A stretch of 64,000 nucleotides of DNA from Chamaea fasciata (Eukaryota; Chordata; Aves; Passeriformes; Sylviidae): the NCBI GenBank assembly GCA_029207755.1, contig JARCOQ010000006.1, forward strand, positions 22,046,890 to 22,110,889. The letters are read 5' to 3'. Position 1 is the stretch's first letter. Each line of letters begins with the position of its first letter. The position numbers and the translations under genes are program-made. The notes beneath the pieces are model-generated. The model was not told where the DNA came from, did no database searches, and worked only from the letters and a program-made list of their open reading frames with translations. This document shows positions 13,146 through 26,568 of the stretch, piece after piece.

Positions 13146-16100
13146 TGCAAAGAGGACATAAAATGACCCCAGTAAAAGGTTGCATAAAAACAGGAACACA
13201 CCATGACTCATTCTTCATAAGTTTTATTATTCATTTCACGTAAAGTACTGATCACATCTTTAACAGATGCACAAAAACATTCAGCCCTTTGCAATAGTAT
13301 AGTAAGATTGAATAGGGCTATAAATCTTCAAAGTGCAGCACAAACATTAAGCTCTGAGAAGGATATGAAATGGTGACATACAGCAGCACAACTTAAGTGA
13401 CTTGCTCTAAGGGCAACAGAGCAACACAGTGAATCAAGACTTAATGAATCCCAGATTCTCCTTAGCAATGAGTCACATCAGATATCCAGGCCACTTAAAT
13501 TTGCATTTAGTTTTCAATCATATTTCAGGCTCTCAATAGAATGTCTTCTAAATGTCACTCATGGGTCAGACACTATGCAGTGTTGTCCTCTTGAATCTGT
13601 AGGCAAACAGCAATTATGAAACTACATATATGGCATTGGTACTTTCAAACCTGGAAGCTAGATAGTGAAATTTTGTAAGAACTTGTCAGAGTTTATACAT
13701 AAATTCTGAAAATTATAACTGCAAAGAATATGTATGCAATGAGAGCAAATGAGAGCAAAAAGAGCAGAAGCAGCAATGACCATGTTGCATGTACTGTCCT
13801 TGTTGCCTTGCACTTCCCCCCCCAGCCCCATTGCCTATGGATGCTGAATCCAGGAATGAACTACCCTGGCTTAGATCCTAGGAGTGTTCTGCTGAAAGGG
13901 ATTTCAAGGACAATAAAAACTTCACTTTCTTACAAGAAAAGCCTTGCAGGTTTCAAGAATGGTGCAAGCATAACTCAGCGTGGATTTGTGGTTTGTAATA
14001 TAAGCTACACTGAGATTTTTGAAGTTAACACTCACACACAGAGAGATGCTGAGAATGAAAGAAAGCACATGGCCCAGTTTCTAAAACCCACAGCAAAATA
14101 CATTGCCCATTTCATAGAAATGAGCTCAACTTGGTGATTAATGGTCATTACAGGTTTGCTGTACACACAAATCTGCATGGGCTCACATTTCAAGAAACAC
14201 TGAAAATATATTTGCATTTTTTTATAGGAGGAAAAGCATCTGCATTGCAGTATTGTTGTACTGTAATTCTACAATGATCTCATTATTTTATTTGTCTCTT
14301 TAGAAATTCTTAATACAAAATATTTTGCTGAGCTTTCCATTTAGCTAGAGCACATGTTTGAAAGAACAACAGCTATAGCAGTATCTAGAATATTATTGCA
14401 ATGCCAGAGGCATTTCTTAAGTTTCCAAGTATGTGAAGATCTGAAGGGTGAAGTTCGGGCAAGCACACATGAAGTTTTAACTGATACTATAAATATCCTG
14501 GCTCCCAGAAAGAAAAAGAAAAAAAGAAAACACATAGGAAAAAAAGTCCCATAATACTGCATATTTGAAAGTTTTCTAATTTTACTGTTCTTGTTTAAAC
14601 ACTTCACTTCATTACAGTCCTAATCCACTGTAGCAAAGCTTATGCTCACTTTAAGCAGGTTAGCATTCCAGTTCAGCTCAAGGGGATGAGCATACTACTC
14701 AAGTGATTTATTTGATCACTGTCTAAATTTAAAATTCACAATGGTACCAAGAGGAGGTTGTTCTATTTCCACACTGTTTTCTGTAGACAGTTAATGCCTC
14801 AGAGTATCCTTCTTACTTATCTGTGCTCATGAAGAAACCACTTGCAAGGTGTTTTATTATTGCAGGACCAAGACATTTAAAACAAATCTTTCAAGCAGTC
14901 GATGGAGTACAATCAGAAAGGTAGGATTATTTTTTTTCTCCTTGTGTAGATTTAAAAGTTACTGGCCATTCACTATTGTAACTTCAGCATTCCACTACAT
15001 AAACCATCTCTCTCTACATTACTCCACAATATTTTCTAATGACAATGCTCAGCTGTGATAAGCACCAGTGACAGAACAGAACTTTCTTTCCAACCCGTAA
15101 GTTCCCTGGTGTAGCAAATAAAAGCTTTCCAATTTCCACTCTGAAGTTTAGAAAAAGTCACTGTACAGAAGAAATACAGGAATACAAAACTGAATCAATT
15201 TAAGACAGCTAACACAGGTGAAAAATGGCATGAGAAAATGTGAAAATGCAGGCAAATGGTATGGGAAGAACAAGAGGAATGGAAGGCAAGCAGGGGAAAG
15301 AGGGGGATTTGGAAAAAGAGAACCAATTGGAAAATGTAAGGATTAATTTGGTTTGAGAGGGAGAACACACTGACTTCTAACAGTTTCCCTATAAAAAGCT
15401 GCAGGTTATGCCATTAAATGGTCAAACACAAAAGCACAACATCCTGATAATTTAAAGAAATTTCCTTGGTCAATGTGTTGGTCGGGGGGGGAGGGGGTAC
15501 TTTATTTTGTTTGGGGGTCTTTTGGTGCACCTTTTTTTTTTTTTTTGTGGAGGGCAAGGTTTTGCTGGATTAGGTTTTTGCTTTTGTTTTTACAAAAGAG
15601 AATCATTGACTCATTCTAAGTGCTTATGGCTTTATCCAATTTTCTTGGTATTAAGAGATGCTGATGTTCTGAGCACTACAACAATACCACCACAATACCT
15701 GCCACTAGCAATATTTCATATGATATAAACAAATCAGAAGCATCTGAAATATTCAGGACAAGATGGTGTTTGGGCACACTGAGCTTCAGTTGAATACCAG
15801 AGCTGAGATCACATATCCTGCCTGGTCTAAATCCTGCCCAAGAGCATATACACAAAACACTCCAATCCTGTATTTGAAGCAATCTCCATGGACATCCAAG
15901 TCTATTTTCAGAATATTGCTCCCTGAAGTAAAAATGTATTGCATACTTAAAGGATAAAGGCCTGCTAAACTCCAGCAGTATCTCTTCATACTCACTTCCA
16001 AAGACTCAACAGGGGAAAAACAATCAAAGAAGCACTGAGCCTTTCCATAGAACTGATGTGCAACTAAGAGTTTTCAATAAGCTAAAATGACAGAATTACA

Positions 16101-16462
16101 GGAGTTAATCTGCTTAGACTTCATTGCTGCTTTCCTAGGTTTTATTTTCTTATTTTAATTTACAAGAATTTCACAATATCTAAAACATATGACATCTCCA
16201 CCTCTCTCTCTCTCTCCTTTTCCTGTTCACCAAGGTCAGCTAAAGATTTGAAGTCTTTCAACAGCATATTTTAAAGGTTCTGTGATCTTTGGCTCCAAAT
16301 TTCTGCAAAAGGCCAATAAATTATTTTTGCACAGAACTCACAGGTAAAAACAAGAGGCAACAGCTTCCAGCAGATGGGCCAACAAAGAGCTTGATTTCAT
16401 GGTGTACAGGGTGTTACTATGCTGCAAGTGAGTGGCACTTTCTGACAACAGACATGGCACAA

Positions 16463-16842
16463 CCACAAAACCACAGAATAAGCTGAGTAGGAAGAGCCTC
16501 ACAAGGATCATCGAGTCCAGCTCCTGACCCTGCACAGCACCATCCCCAAGAGTCACACCCTGTACCTGAGAGCATTGTCCAAAAGCTTCTTGGACTCTGG
16601 CAGGCTTGGTGCTGTGACCACTTCCCTGGGGAGCCCATTCCAGAGACCCACTGCCCTCTGGGTGAAAAATTTTTTCCTGACATCCAACCTAAACCTCCCC
16701 CGAAACAACTTCAGACCATTCCCACAGGTCCTGTAACTAGTCACCACAGAGAAAAAATCAGTGTCTGCTCCTCTTCTTCCCCTCACAAGAAAGTTGTAGA
16801 CTGCAATAAGGTCTCCCCTCAGTCTCCTCCAGGCTGAACAGA
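16463..16842 (-). mobile_element. CR1 LINE, 5'-truncated copy with reverse-transcriptase C-terminus
   Basis: Read on the - strand this is the last part of the CR1 open frame plus the short 3' UTR. An uninterrupted frame at 16786-16553 contains phrases typical of the CR1 polymerase C-terminus (KKFFTQRAVGLWNGLPREVV, then a Leu-rich stretch before the stop). The + strand shows the matching reversed 3' end, around AAGGATCATCGAGTCCAGCT near 16504-16523. The copy is only about 380 bp, the usual result of 5' truncation during target-primed reverse transcription. It cannot move on its own. The open frame suggests it is younger than the CR1 scraps at 21.7, 22.2 and 58.8 kb. Confidence 0.88.
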
Positions 16843-17056
16843 ACAGATGATCTCAGAATATACTTAAGGAAGCATTCTGGCTTGTCAAGTTTTTCTCACA
16901 GACTAAATCCTACAGCAGTATGCTGTATCTTTCATGCTCACCATCTGACATTTTTGATTTTTCTAATGTCCTAAGTAGGATTTCTCATTGATAACAGCAT
17001 CCATAAAACTGATACAATAAAAATGGAATTATTCCAGGATGTTAAAAAAAATTAGC

Positions 17057-17092
<36 letters not shown>

Positions 17093-17099
17093 ATATGTA

Positions 17100-17141
<42 letters not shown>

Positions 17142-19670
17142 ATTGAGAAACAATCCACATCTGGCAAACACTTTTATATTTAAGCAGCCTTAAATCAGTT
17201 GATTCTGTAAATGGAAATCTAAGAAAAAGTGACTTCTAGGCCAGAAGACAGCACCCACATCAACTCTGAATCAAACCACAGGGGAGGCAGTGATTGTTTT
17301 ACACAGTATTCAAAGAGTTAGAGAATTCCAACATAATTTAGGATCCCTAGCTCAGTTTGACCCTCAGTCTCTAAGACACATCTCAAAGCTACCAAAATCA
17401 CATCCTTGATGGCATGGTCTGAGGCTGCTCAAGCCTGCCATTCAGAAAGAAGCAAAGTATAAGCAAGGGAACTTTGTGAATTGTAGACCCATGGCAGCAC
17501 CATCTCAAGATCAGATTCTAGAGATGTTTCTATGTTAAGTGTTTTTAAAAGACATTGAATACAACCAAGGATTTTCAGGTGAAGTGCTGGAACACAAGAA
17601 TCCATCCTCCAAAGCACACAGTTGCACAAGATCACATAGAGACACTTTGGCCTCTCAGGAGAAATGACCTTTCAGACCCAGCCCCTCTGTCACATAAAAA
17701 TTGGCTATAACTAATTTGAGGCCCTGCTTGTGTTGCCAAACACAGATCCCCACTCAGGTAAGACTAACACAATTACTGACTCAAATATAGTTTCTCTGCT
17801 GATTGTTTCTTTGACATGTACATGACCATCTGCTTCCCCAGCTTTTGCCTTGTCACACATTTAGACCATTAATCCCTTGGGAAGGAGCACATTTCTATTT
17901 GCCTTAATACAATATTGGACTAAACAGGACTCAGTGTTTTAGGCCCTGCTATTAAACAAGCTATTATATTTTGTGGGATTGATAATTTTAAAAGACAGGA
18001 AACGTAAACTTCAGTAATTTAAACACTAGACTATGTAAGTTTGGTAAAACCAAATGTAGAAAACAAGCTTAGCTGAAGAGGAAATGAATGAGTTTATGCT
18101 ACCAGTTATATTGGGTTTTCCTTTATGCAAACTGGCTAATGATTGTGAGAGTTTTACCCTTTTTCCCACTCTTCCTTTTACTCTTTAAAAGTAAAACAAT
18201 CATTTTGTATGGTAAATAATGTGGGTGGGGAAATGTTCTGTGACCTAGTGCTGTGAATGACGAGGAACTAGTCAGAGAAAATGTATTTCCTTTGAAGTAT
18301 CTTATAAATATGAAAATGAATTGCAAAGAGTGTAACAGGAAAAAAATGATATGTACAGATCACCTCCAAGTTGGAGCCCTTGTGCCCTCTAGGGCACTCA
18401 GCTGCAGCAATAACACCTCACAAAAAGGTCCACCTTCCGTGTGAGCTGGCTTTACTCTCTCAACTGTTTAGGAAACAGCTGACAGCTACCAGAGATAGCA
18501 GTGAATGAAAACAGTACAAGAATGACTTCTTAAAAACAAAACAAAACAAAAACTAACTAAAAACAAAACAAAAGCAACAACAACAGTAACACAAACAAAC
18601 CCGAAACTGTCAATGTAGAAATAGGAACCTATGATGACAACAAAACATGGCACTTCATATGCTGACTAATACGGTCAGGAAGCCACCAGGAGTAAGTGGA
18701 AGATCTGGCTGACCTTACTGGCTTGAAAAGAAGGACATTTTGAGGAGGAGCCTAGCAGGACTTAACACAGCTATGCATACTAATATCAGCTTAGGCAATG
18801 ACCAGCAGTCACAAATCAAAACAGAACACCTTTTGGAAAACTGATAGCATCTACTTCTCATTACCTTTCCCTTCTGCCAACACACCCGAAAACAACAAGA
18901 GCAGGTGTGCTCAGGCAGTACTGGTAACACCCAAACTTCCCTGCCTTGGGACCTGCCCACTGCTGCCTCTTAGTGTGGTGCAAAACAGCTGCATGAAAAA
19001 GCAAGAATGTGAAGGGGCAATGTGGGAGCAGAAAACCCATCAGGATGTGATAAAAACACAGCTAGATGCCTGGAGGTATGGGAAGAGAGCAGCTGTAAAG
19101 AAGTGGAGCAGCTTCTAATGTTGCATTTGCATCAATCCAGGTTCTCCCCGTTCCAGCTGAAGTGTTTACACTGGCACATAACAATTAGCAGGTACTGCCA
19201 TTGCCAATTATACTGGTATCTACAACTACACATTTGTAAGATAATTAGCACACATTTTTCCAGTATAAGCAGAGCACACTAAATCTAACCTTTTCTCTGG
19301 ATTTTGAGAAAACAAATGTAGGCAGGTATTTCCATTACTCTGACCATCCCGACTGCCAAAGTAGCTTCCCATCAGATCGCAGCTAGGCACCAGGTTGGCA
19401 GGAAGCTCCTCCCCTATGTCACAGCATGCACCCACAATTAGGGGGCATAACTGAGCCCTGCACAGTAGACACAGTAGACACACTTCTCAGCTAGGAGAAT
19501 TTACTCTAGCTTGGATGCTGTTATGAACGATCCAAAGATATAATACACAATTTATACCATTATGGTACTATTTCATGTACACAAATAAAGGTTAAAACCG
19601 CGATAGCATATTCCCACTACTTCTTTGGTGAGTAGGCCATAGTTTGGTGATTAGCTATGCCATACTGATG
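16843..19670. other. Non-coding DNA with AT microsatellite
   Basis: No gene is supported. The notable contents are the TA repeat at 17057-17138 and an A-rich AAAC/AAC low-complexity stretch at about 18533-18600. The remaining open frames are short and unrelated to any family I recognise. Confidence 0.5.
17057..17138. repeat. (AT)n microsatellite with imperfect core
   Basis: Two long alternating AT tracts flank an interrupted core of ATGT/GTAT units (about 17083-17110), 82 bp in all. Its self-complementarity would allow cruciform extrusion, and its length is likely to vary between individuals. Confidence 0.95.
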
Positions 19671-20318
19671 TGTCCTGGTTTAGGGCAAATTTGGGAAGAA
19701 ACCTCTGAATGGGGTCACTCTAGAAAGCAGATTCAAGTGGCCCCTCCCCCAAACAGTTTGGGGAAAGGTTTCCTTGGAGAAAAGTGGAAAAAACATGTTT
19801 GTTTAACAGGCAAAGCATTCACCAGCACAGAAGTTAACAATATTAAACAACAAAAACCTTTTGCCGTTCTGAAGAGATGACAAACTCAGAAAGTCCCCCT
19901 CCTGAGGTGTAGCTCAGCTGTCTCTTACCAGTCCCTCTGGCACTGGAATGCCACGTCCCAGGCCCAGGTGGGCTGCAGGCTTCAGCTCCCAGTGCTCTTC
20001 TGGGCCCTCAGTCCAGAGCAGGTTCAAACAGCTCCAAGGAAAAGAAAAACCAAAGTCCTGGGGAAACTTCTCTACCTCAGCTAGCCAAAAACCTAACTAA
20101 AAGCAAAGGAGAACTCTCTCCTGCTGTCCACTGCAGACAACACTGTCTATGTGAGGGTTGCAAGGGAGCACATGCAGTCTCTGCAAACAAACTGCATGTT
20201 GCTTTTTCTCCCCCTTCGGTCTCAGAACCAGTCTGAAAGGTGCAGAACTTAATATCCAGTGTAAACAGAACAGAACAGACAATTGGAGATAGAAGCATCA
20301 TAAAGTCACCCCAGGACA
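19671..20318. mobile_element. Solo LTR of an endogenous retrovirus, TGTCCTGG...CCAGGACA ends
   Basis: A 648-bp unit begins TGTCCTGGTTTAGGGC and ends CACCCCAGGACA, so its termini form the inverted repeat TGTCCTGG/CCAGGACA expected of an LTR. The opening resembles a common passerine ERV LTR. No gag, pol or env sequence lies next to it, so it is a solo LTR or an isolated fragment. The flanking bases (CTGATG before, ATCTGG after) do not match, so the target duplication has decayed or the ends are slightly misplaced. I could not decide the transcriptional orientation because no clear AATAAA or TATA box is placed correctly on either strand. Confidence 0.7.
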
Positions 20319-21679
20319 ATCTGGCAAGTATAGTATTTGATTTGATTTGATGCTTCTGATCAATGAGACCCATATTCTGATAACTGGACTGATTAAAACC
20401 GCTTTTTTCCCTTGAAAAAAATCACAAGTCTAAATCAGTTTCATGGCTTTACTGAGAAGAAGCCTAAATTATATCACTAGATCCCATGTGCAAAACCAGC
20501 ATCAACTTTCATGTCTTGAACACCACACAGAACACATCAAATTCTTCCCTCACTGAAATGAATAGCCATTGTCTGTACACAGTGTCTATGTGTAGTATCA
20601 CCCAGAAGTTTGACACATTCATCATGAAAATGCAAGGTATCAGGCCACCTTGTACAATGTACAATCCATGCGTTTGATTCACCCTCACCCGGGAGAAAGG
20701 GAAAAAAAATCACCTTAAAAAATACGTTATCAGTCTCAACAACTTGATGACAGTGTATGGATTATTAGCATTCGAGCAATGATCATATTTATCTGTAAAA
20801 AACAGGGGGTTCAATTTGAAAATGAACAAGTAGAGGGTGGCAACAGGAGCCAAACATTCAAAACTGACAGTCATAAGTCACCACTGTATTTAGGCCATGG
20901 CTCAAGAAGTTTTATACAAGTTTTTGAGGAGTCTCAATGTGTCACCTTCTCCTGTCTTCACTGTTAGCTGTACTAGAAATGCATGCAAGCTTTTCAGTAG
21001 GCAAATAATATTCTCAATGGATAAAAAAGTAGCTGACAGACCTGTGCTGCTCCTCAGTTCCGTAAAATAAAGAAAAATAAGACAATCAACAATAACTTTG
21101 GCAATAACCTTCTGCTGGCTGGATAGCATAAGGCACTTTCTGACAGACACTGACACTCCTCATTCCCAAATATAGAGCCTGCCTCCCTCAAAACAGAAGA
21201 GTAAGCTGCACCAGAAAAAGCACTTGCAGTTTTCTTTTCTTGCAGAGCAGCACAGATAGGAAGGACTGCAGGGTGACTCAAAGTCAATCCACAGGTCATA
21301 ATCTGTCAGCAGGATGGCACAGCTGGGTATCTCACTAAGGCTGGACTGCAAGATGGCTGAAGCACAGGAACAACCCCTCAGTGCTTCATTTGAAGAAAGT
21401 GTGAACAAAAAGACTGAAGTCAATTCAGCTAGCAAAAAACAGCCAGACTAAAACAGCCCATAAGGTGGGATCTGCTTCCTATAAGGGATCATATTACAGT
21501 TCCTCAGTTTAGTTGATTTAATTTAAATTATATACGTCAATTGAGTTATTCCCTGAAGCACATTTAAAATAAATTTCCAGATTAAGATTCAGTCAGGAAA
21601 AATGAAATTAGGTTTCAGTCCAGCTCTAAGTATTGGTCTCAGTGAAGATTTGAGCGCAGACTGTGCTCTTCACAGACCA
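20319..21679. other. Non-coding DNA, nothing recognised
   Basis: Ordinary AT-rich sequence between an LTR and a CR1 fragment. No exon-like frame with splice borders, no repeat family and no RNA gene was recognised. Confidence 0.5.
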
Positions 21680-21790
21680 TGATAGAATAATAGAATAATT
21701 TGGGTTGGAAGAGGTCACCTAGCCCATGCCCTCTGCAATGAGCAGGGACATCTTCAAGTAGATCAGGTTCTTCAGATAATTGTGGGCCCA
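21680..21790 (-). mobile_element. CR1 LINE 3'-end fragment
   Basis: The + strand reads ATAGAATAATAGAATAATTT then GGGTTGGAAGAGGTCACCTA and CAATGAGCAGGGACATCTTC. This is the reverse complement of a CR1 3' end including the terminal ATTCTAT repeat. About 110 bp survive, without usable coding sequence. Confidence 0.85.
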
Positions 21791-22189
21791 GAATATTTTC
21801 AGTTCTCCTGCTCCCCAAGCCTGCACCTGTTCTGAGGCCATCTGGTCTCAAAACAGTGACTAAGGTCAGGGAAAAACCCACAGGATTTGAAGTGTTCTCT
21901 TTAAGTAAGACAGTTCTTACAGATTATATTCATCCAATAGTAGTGATTAGCCAGCACAGCGTGTGGCTAAGTAATGTTCCTCGTCTTTTTTCCTTTACTT
22001 ACATGGCTTTCCCTGTTATTCTCTCTCCCCCTCCAGCACGGGCTGGTAATGTTTTCTACTGTATGTTTACTAGCTTTCTAAATTTCTAAATATAGTTCCT
22101 CTCAACTCTACCACTCCTCCTACAGTTCTTCTGTGCCTCTTTTATATTATCTGTCATCCAGATCAATTATTCCTCTGCCTCCACGCCTC

Positions 22190-22350
22190 AGTAACACAAA
22201 CACTCATTGAATGGTTTGGGTTCAAAGGGACTTTAAAGGTCATCTTGTCCACCCGCCCTGCAATGAGCATGGACATTGCACTTCCTTCCTCCAGCCTGGG
22301 GCACATCTGAGCCTTTGTCAGACCTAGCACATGCTGAGGACAGTCTCTGA
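22190..22350 (-). mobile_element. Degenerate CR1 LINE 3'-end fragment
   Basis: The + strand shows TTGAATGGTTTGGGTTCAAA, then GGGACTTTAAAGGTCATCTT and CAATGAGCATGGACATTGCA, a diverged reverse complement of the CR1 3' region. Substitutions are more frequent than in the 16.5-kb copy, so this insertion is older. The inner boundary is approximate. Confidence 0.75.
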
Positions 22351-22968
22351 AATCTTCTGAGAGGTGTGAATGCCTACTGAGCACAGACGGCAAACTGCAC
22401 CTCCTGTTAGGAGAAGCTTGTCAAGTGCTGGAGCTCTCTAAGGTTATTCCCACCCCACATTCTCTATATTTCTTCTGCACATATTTCTATGCAAATACTT
22501 TCTCTTCCCACACTTGCCTCTATGCATATGTCTCCTAGCTGGTTAGAATTTGGCATCCACGTTAGCAAAATATACCAACAAAGTAAATTGTGTTTGTGTT
22601 ACTAGTGAGGCAGACAGACATAATTTTGATGAACAAGGATTTCTGTCCATTGCAAAGAGACTGGTAGCCCAGGGCAATATCCTCAGAATGGGCAGGTTTC
22701 ACTGAGGAGTGCAAAACACAGCAAACTGATGGGGAAGACACTGGCAGGATCAAGTCTGAAAGATGCCTCTACTGGAAAAAGTAATAGGAAGGAGGTGCCT
22801 CAGGCCCCTGGGAGATACATCATTCAGGCTTATCAGCCCAGATAATATCCATGTAGGAAAAATCTCCTTACTTGCTAAACTAATCTAGAGTGGGAAAGGA
22901 TAGAGGAGAGTAAAAAGCCAAACAACAGAAGCATCAGGGTGTGTGGGATGAAAGCTCCCAAACTAAAA

Positions 22969-23007
<39 letters not shown>

Positions 23008-26000
23008 GGAATAAAAATAGTGATTCAAAGTCAGAATTTATCTGTTTGAGATCTACTAGAGAAGCTATTTTAATATTGTCTCCCTCAGATTTCTGCCTCT
23101 GCTCCTGGAGGTGTCTAAAAGGAATTTAAAAATAAAACTCAAGACAGAAGAAAAAATACACCATGAACAAAAATAAGACTGACCTTTTTCTGTTTCCATG
23201 TAAACTTCCAAGAATATTGAGAAAGGTGCCAAACCATTTTTATGACTCAAAAATATTTTTCTTCCCTTTTCATGACATTATCTCTTGTTTGCCTTTTATT
23301 TACTCATAACACAGCCACAGTTTAAATAGACAATATGAGTTATGTTATTACATAATTTAAAGTCAGATACCTTTTGTTTCTCAAATCTGATACAGAAAAG
23401 CAGACTTATCTTAAGTCTGTGGCTTGAAACACAAGGTTGTGGGTTGGGACAGGCATTATTCTTGTTATCTACACCAAGGTGTCAAACTTGAAAGGGAAGA
23501 CCCACCTCATTCGCTCAGCAGGCACTACCATAAATGTTTTTAACCACCTCCCCTTTTTCAGAATTTTTTTTACAGATGGGATTTTTGTCCTACTTTGCTC
23601 AAGCTAAGAAGAATTACTGCCTCCTTCCATTGTGTGATTTTTTTCCAACTTTTTTTTAAGAAGTTGCTCTCCTGAATCATACTGCTTTAAAGGAAGAAAA
23701 TCAGTCTTTCATCAGGTCTCCCTTGTCTCTCTGTGAACACTTATTTAACACATTGCAAGCACATTATATCTAGACTATCTTTTGACACAGTCAGCTAAAG
23801 GTCTGCTGGGGTGGCTGGGGTAAACACACAAAGCTGGGCTTCTTCCATCTCTTCCACTGAAGAAAAGGATCATAACTTCAAAAGACACGTGCAGATACTG
23901 AATATGCAAACCACAAGGCACCACTACACTGTCACACTGCAAGAATCTGATTATTTTGTAGAAATTGACACAAGCTCATTCACAGAGACACACTTTAGGG
24001 GATTCAGCAGCTACTAAAAGCTGAAAAATTCAAGTTCAAAATTTGGGAGACTACAGAAAATTAATTCCTGGCCTCCTTCATTCCTTTTACCTCAGCAGCT
24101 CCATCTCATTCCTCCAAATGCTCCAAGTGGTCCAGTCCACATCTAAAAAAACTTCTGAATAACGTCTACTTAACATTTTTGCAGAGCTTTAATGCCAGGT
24201 GATGTATTAGTGTTCAGGATTAAGTAACTAGTAATAACAGACTTTTACAGGCCTTCAGAAATTTCATGGTCAAGAGAGAATAATATCAAGGATTAATGGC
24301 AGTTTGATCTGAATTCTGAGACTGAATGTGAAAGCCACTTTAGACAGGCAGCCTTTTTGAGGGGGAAATAGCCCCCAAACTGTTCTACAAGAGAGCACTC
24401 CACATCGTATCATGTTTATCTGAAATTATCAATTTAGCAGCACGGCATATCTGACAGAACAAACATTTAATAAAGATGCAGTGTTTCTAAATTCAGTATC
24501 AGTTAGCATATCATCATCCATTGCTTGAAGTTTCTAACGCTCTTTTGTTTCAAGCCTGTAGCACTTGCTTGACTCAAACTGCTCCAGACAGCAGCTTATT
24601 AGTATTATTTATCCATTAATGCAACTATGAACATCACACAATACACAAGTCTTTAGAGCTTGGTATCTAAAACAAGATAAATAGTATTAAAGCATGCTTT
24701 TTCATGCTATAAAAGCAATTTGTTCCCCAGAATTATTTTCCAACTTGACTTGAAAAATTATCATAAATGGAAGGGAAGGGCAAGGGGAAAAAATAGCCGG
24801 TGTTCAGACAGTGACATTGTAAAACTATATCCCTATTTCAGGGATGTGAAATAATTTATAAGATAATACAACATATACAGTTTTCCATATGTAATATTCA
24901 TGCCACAGGACAGATCCAGATGTAGCTCATCAGCGGAAAAGCATAATGCAGTAGCTGCAGAGATAATTCCAACTGCAGTTGTAATTAAAAAACCCGAGAA
25001 AAACAACACACACATCAAGAAATAGGAAAGTGTTCTCTGTGAAAACTACAACAGTAATTTCAATTTATAATTGCCTTCTATGAGAATCACAAATGTCTTT
25101 AAAACAGAATAAAGGCCACCAATTAGGACTTCCCAATGCTTAAAACCTATAAGCAGTATTTTTTGCCTTTTAAAAAAATCACAAAATTTTAGATAAAATC
25201 CCTGAGTAGGAAATCTGTCAGATAAAACTCTAAGCAGAAGCACCCTGACTTGAAGTGCTCTCTCTCACCTAGAAGCAACATCTGGTGTTAGAGCTTGTCT
25301 ACATACAAATCAGAACTGGGTTCATTCAACCTGTAAACTTTAAAGCTGAGCCAAAGGCTGTGTGGGCATTTCAGTGGGCAATCCCATTCAGACAAAAATC
25401 TCTGTATCAGAGTTCCTGCTATGATGTTGCAGAGGTACGTGGGGTGAGAACACACAGCACACGGTCAGCAGAGATGAGGAAGGGAGACTGCAATTCAGGG
25501 AAGGAAGCAGCACCAAGGGAAACGAAGCAAAGCAGCTGGCTTACAAGCCAGCCCAACAAGCACTCAGCTACATCAGGGTGGCTGCTCCTGATAGAAATTT
25601 CTGCTCCAGAACAGTTCATGTGTACACAAAGACATAAAGCATAGGTATGAGCAGATACACCCTAGGCTAAAACCAGCTGCTGAATGACTGTAGGCCCTTG
25701 GAGGCTCCTAGAATGAGACCTCTGACATCAGGTATTTAGTTCAATGCTAACACCAGAAGTACTCAGATTTTAGAGGGGAACTGTTTTACATTTCTACTAG
25801 CATAATTGTCACTGTGCAGGTCAGGCCATGCCTTAGAAAAATAAATGAATAATACTTTCCTTGAATGTTTTGTAAATAAATTACTCCAGAAAATACCCTG
25901 ACCTTGCTTCATCAATTTCTGTTTTATAGGAAGTGTTTTAAATGATAAGCCGAATCTGTGAATGAAAATATTAACAACAAATTTATTAATAACAAATTAA
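22351..26000. other. Non-coding DNA, mostly featureless
   Basis: No gene, RNA or transposon is recognised. A 30-base A run sits at 22976-23005. Short open frames (for example 25285-25644, +) have no family resemblance and no splice context. Confidence 0.5.
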
Positions 26001-26568
26001 AAAATCAAGAATTTGGGAAATAGAAAAACCCCTATAAAAACCACAACCAAAGCGCAGTTCCGATCCCGAGAATCGGCACTGGGTGAACCGCAGATCCTGC
26101 CCCCTTTGGTTCACAAATCCGGGGAGTGCAGGGTCCATTTTTATGCAGTTCCCGGGCTTGTGCAACCGATTACTTCATCGGTTCTTTTGTGTGTATGGCC
26201 TTGGATTCATATTCATCTGGTTTCTTTTCTGGATGTGATTTTGGTGAATAGTTTTTCTGAGGAGATATAAACCTATGTCTGGGTTTGCAGGAACCAGGTA
26301 TTGAGATGTGTGTCCTTGATGAGATTGGGATGATGGCTATGGGGTGCTGAGTGCTTGGCTGATGGCCGATGATGGCGGGGCTCAGCTCCATCTCCCATGG
26401 GTGGCACCCTCTTTTCTTTCGGTGATGGGTCATTCTCTGTTTCTCGGCAGAGGAATGTCTTCCCGGAACCCTGCATTCCTTAGGCCTAAGAACATTATAC
26501 AGTAACATACAAACTAACTCTCAGACGACACTTATATAGGTTTTATACCATGTTATAATAAAGAAAAC
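26001..26568. other. CpG-enriched block of unknown origin, possible old LTR or retrocopy
   Basis: This block differs sharply from its AT-rich, CpG-poor surroundings. About nine CpG sites lie between 26050 and 26180 and another group between 26360 and 26470. It is flanked by the 9-bp direct repeat ACAAATTAA (25992-26000 and 26569-26577), which could be a target duplication or chance in AT-rich DNA. On the + strand TATAAAAA occurs at 26033-26040 and AATAAA at 26556-26561. On the - strand there is TATAAAA followed by TATATAAG (26548-26533). It could be a diverged retroviral LTR, a retroposed transcript, or a C4orf19 upstream promoter or exon. No coding homology was recognised. Confidence 0.4.

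Larger units (their letters stand above)
6748..16462. other. Non-coding DNA between the SINE and a CR1 copy
   Basis: No gene is supported. The stretch holds two very long A homopolymers (8051-8097 and 13106-13142), a 13-base A run near 9523, a G-rich patch at 15484-15497 followed by a 15-base T run at 15532-15546, and a short CT repeat at 16203-16217. The longest open frame (13730-14137, +, 135 codons) has no recognisable domain, no Kozak context and no splice partners, so I treat it as chance. Confidence 0.5.

Noticed and set aside
13730..14137. Plus-strand open frame of 135 codons
   Set aside because: No domain, weak start context, no splice partners, and its length is within what chance gives in 64 kb of six-frame translation.
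15484..15520. G-quadruplex
   Set aside because: There are G runs of 8, 5 and 5, but the last is separated by a long T-rich loop, so a stable four-run quadruplex is doubtful.
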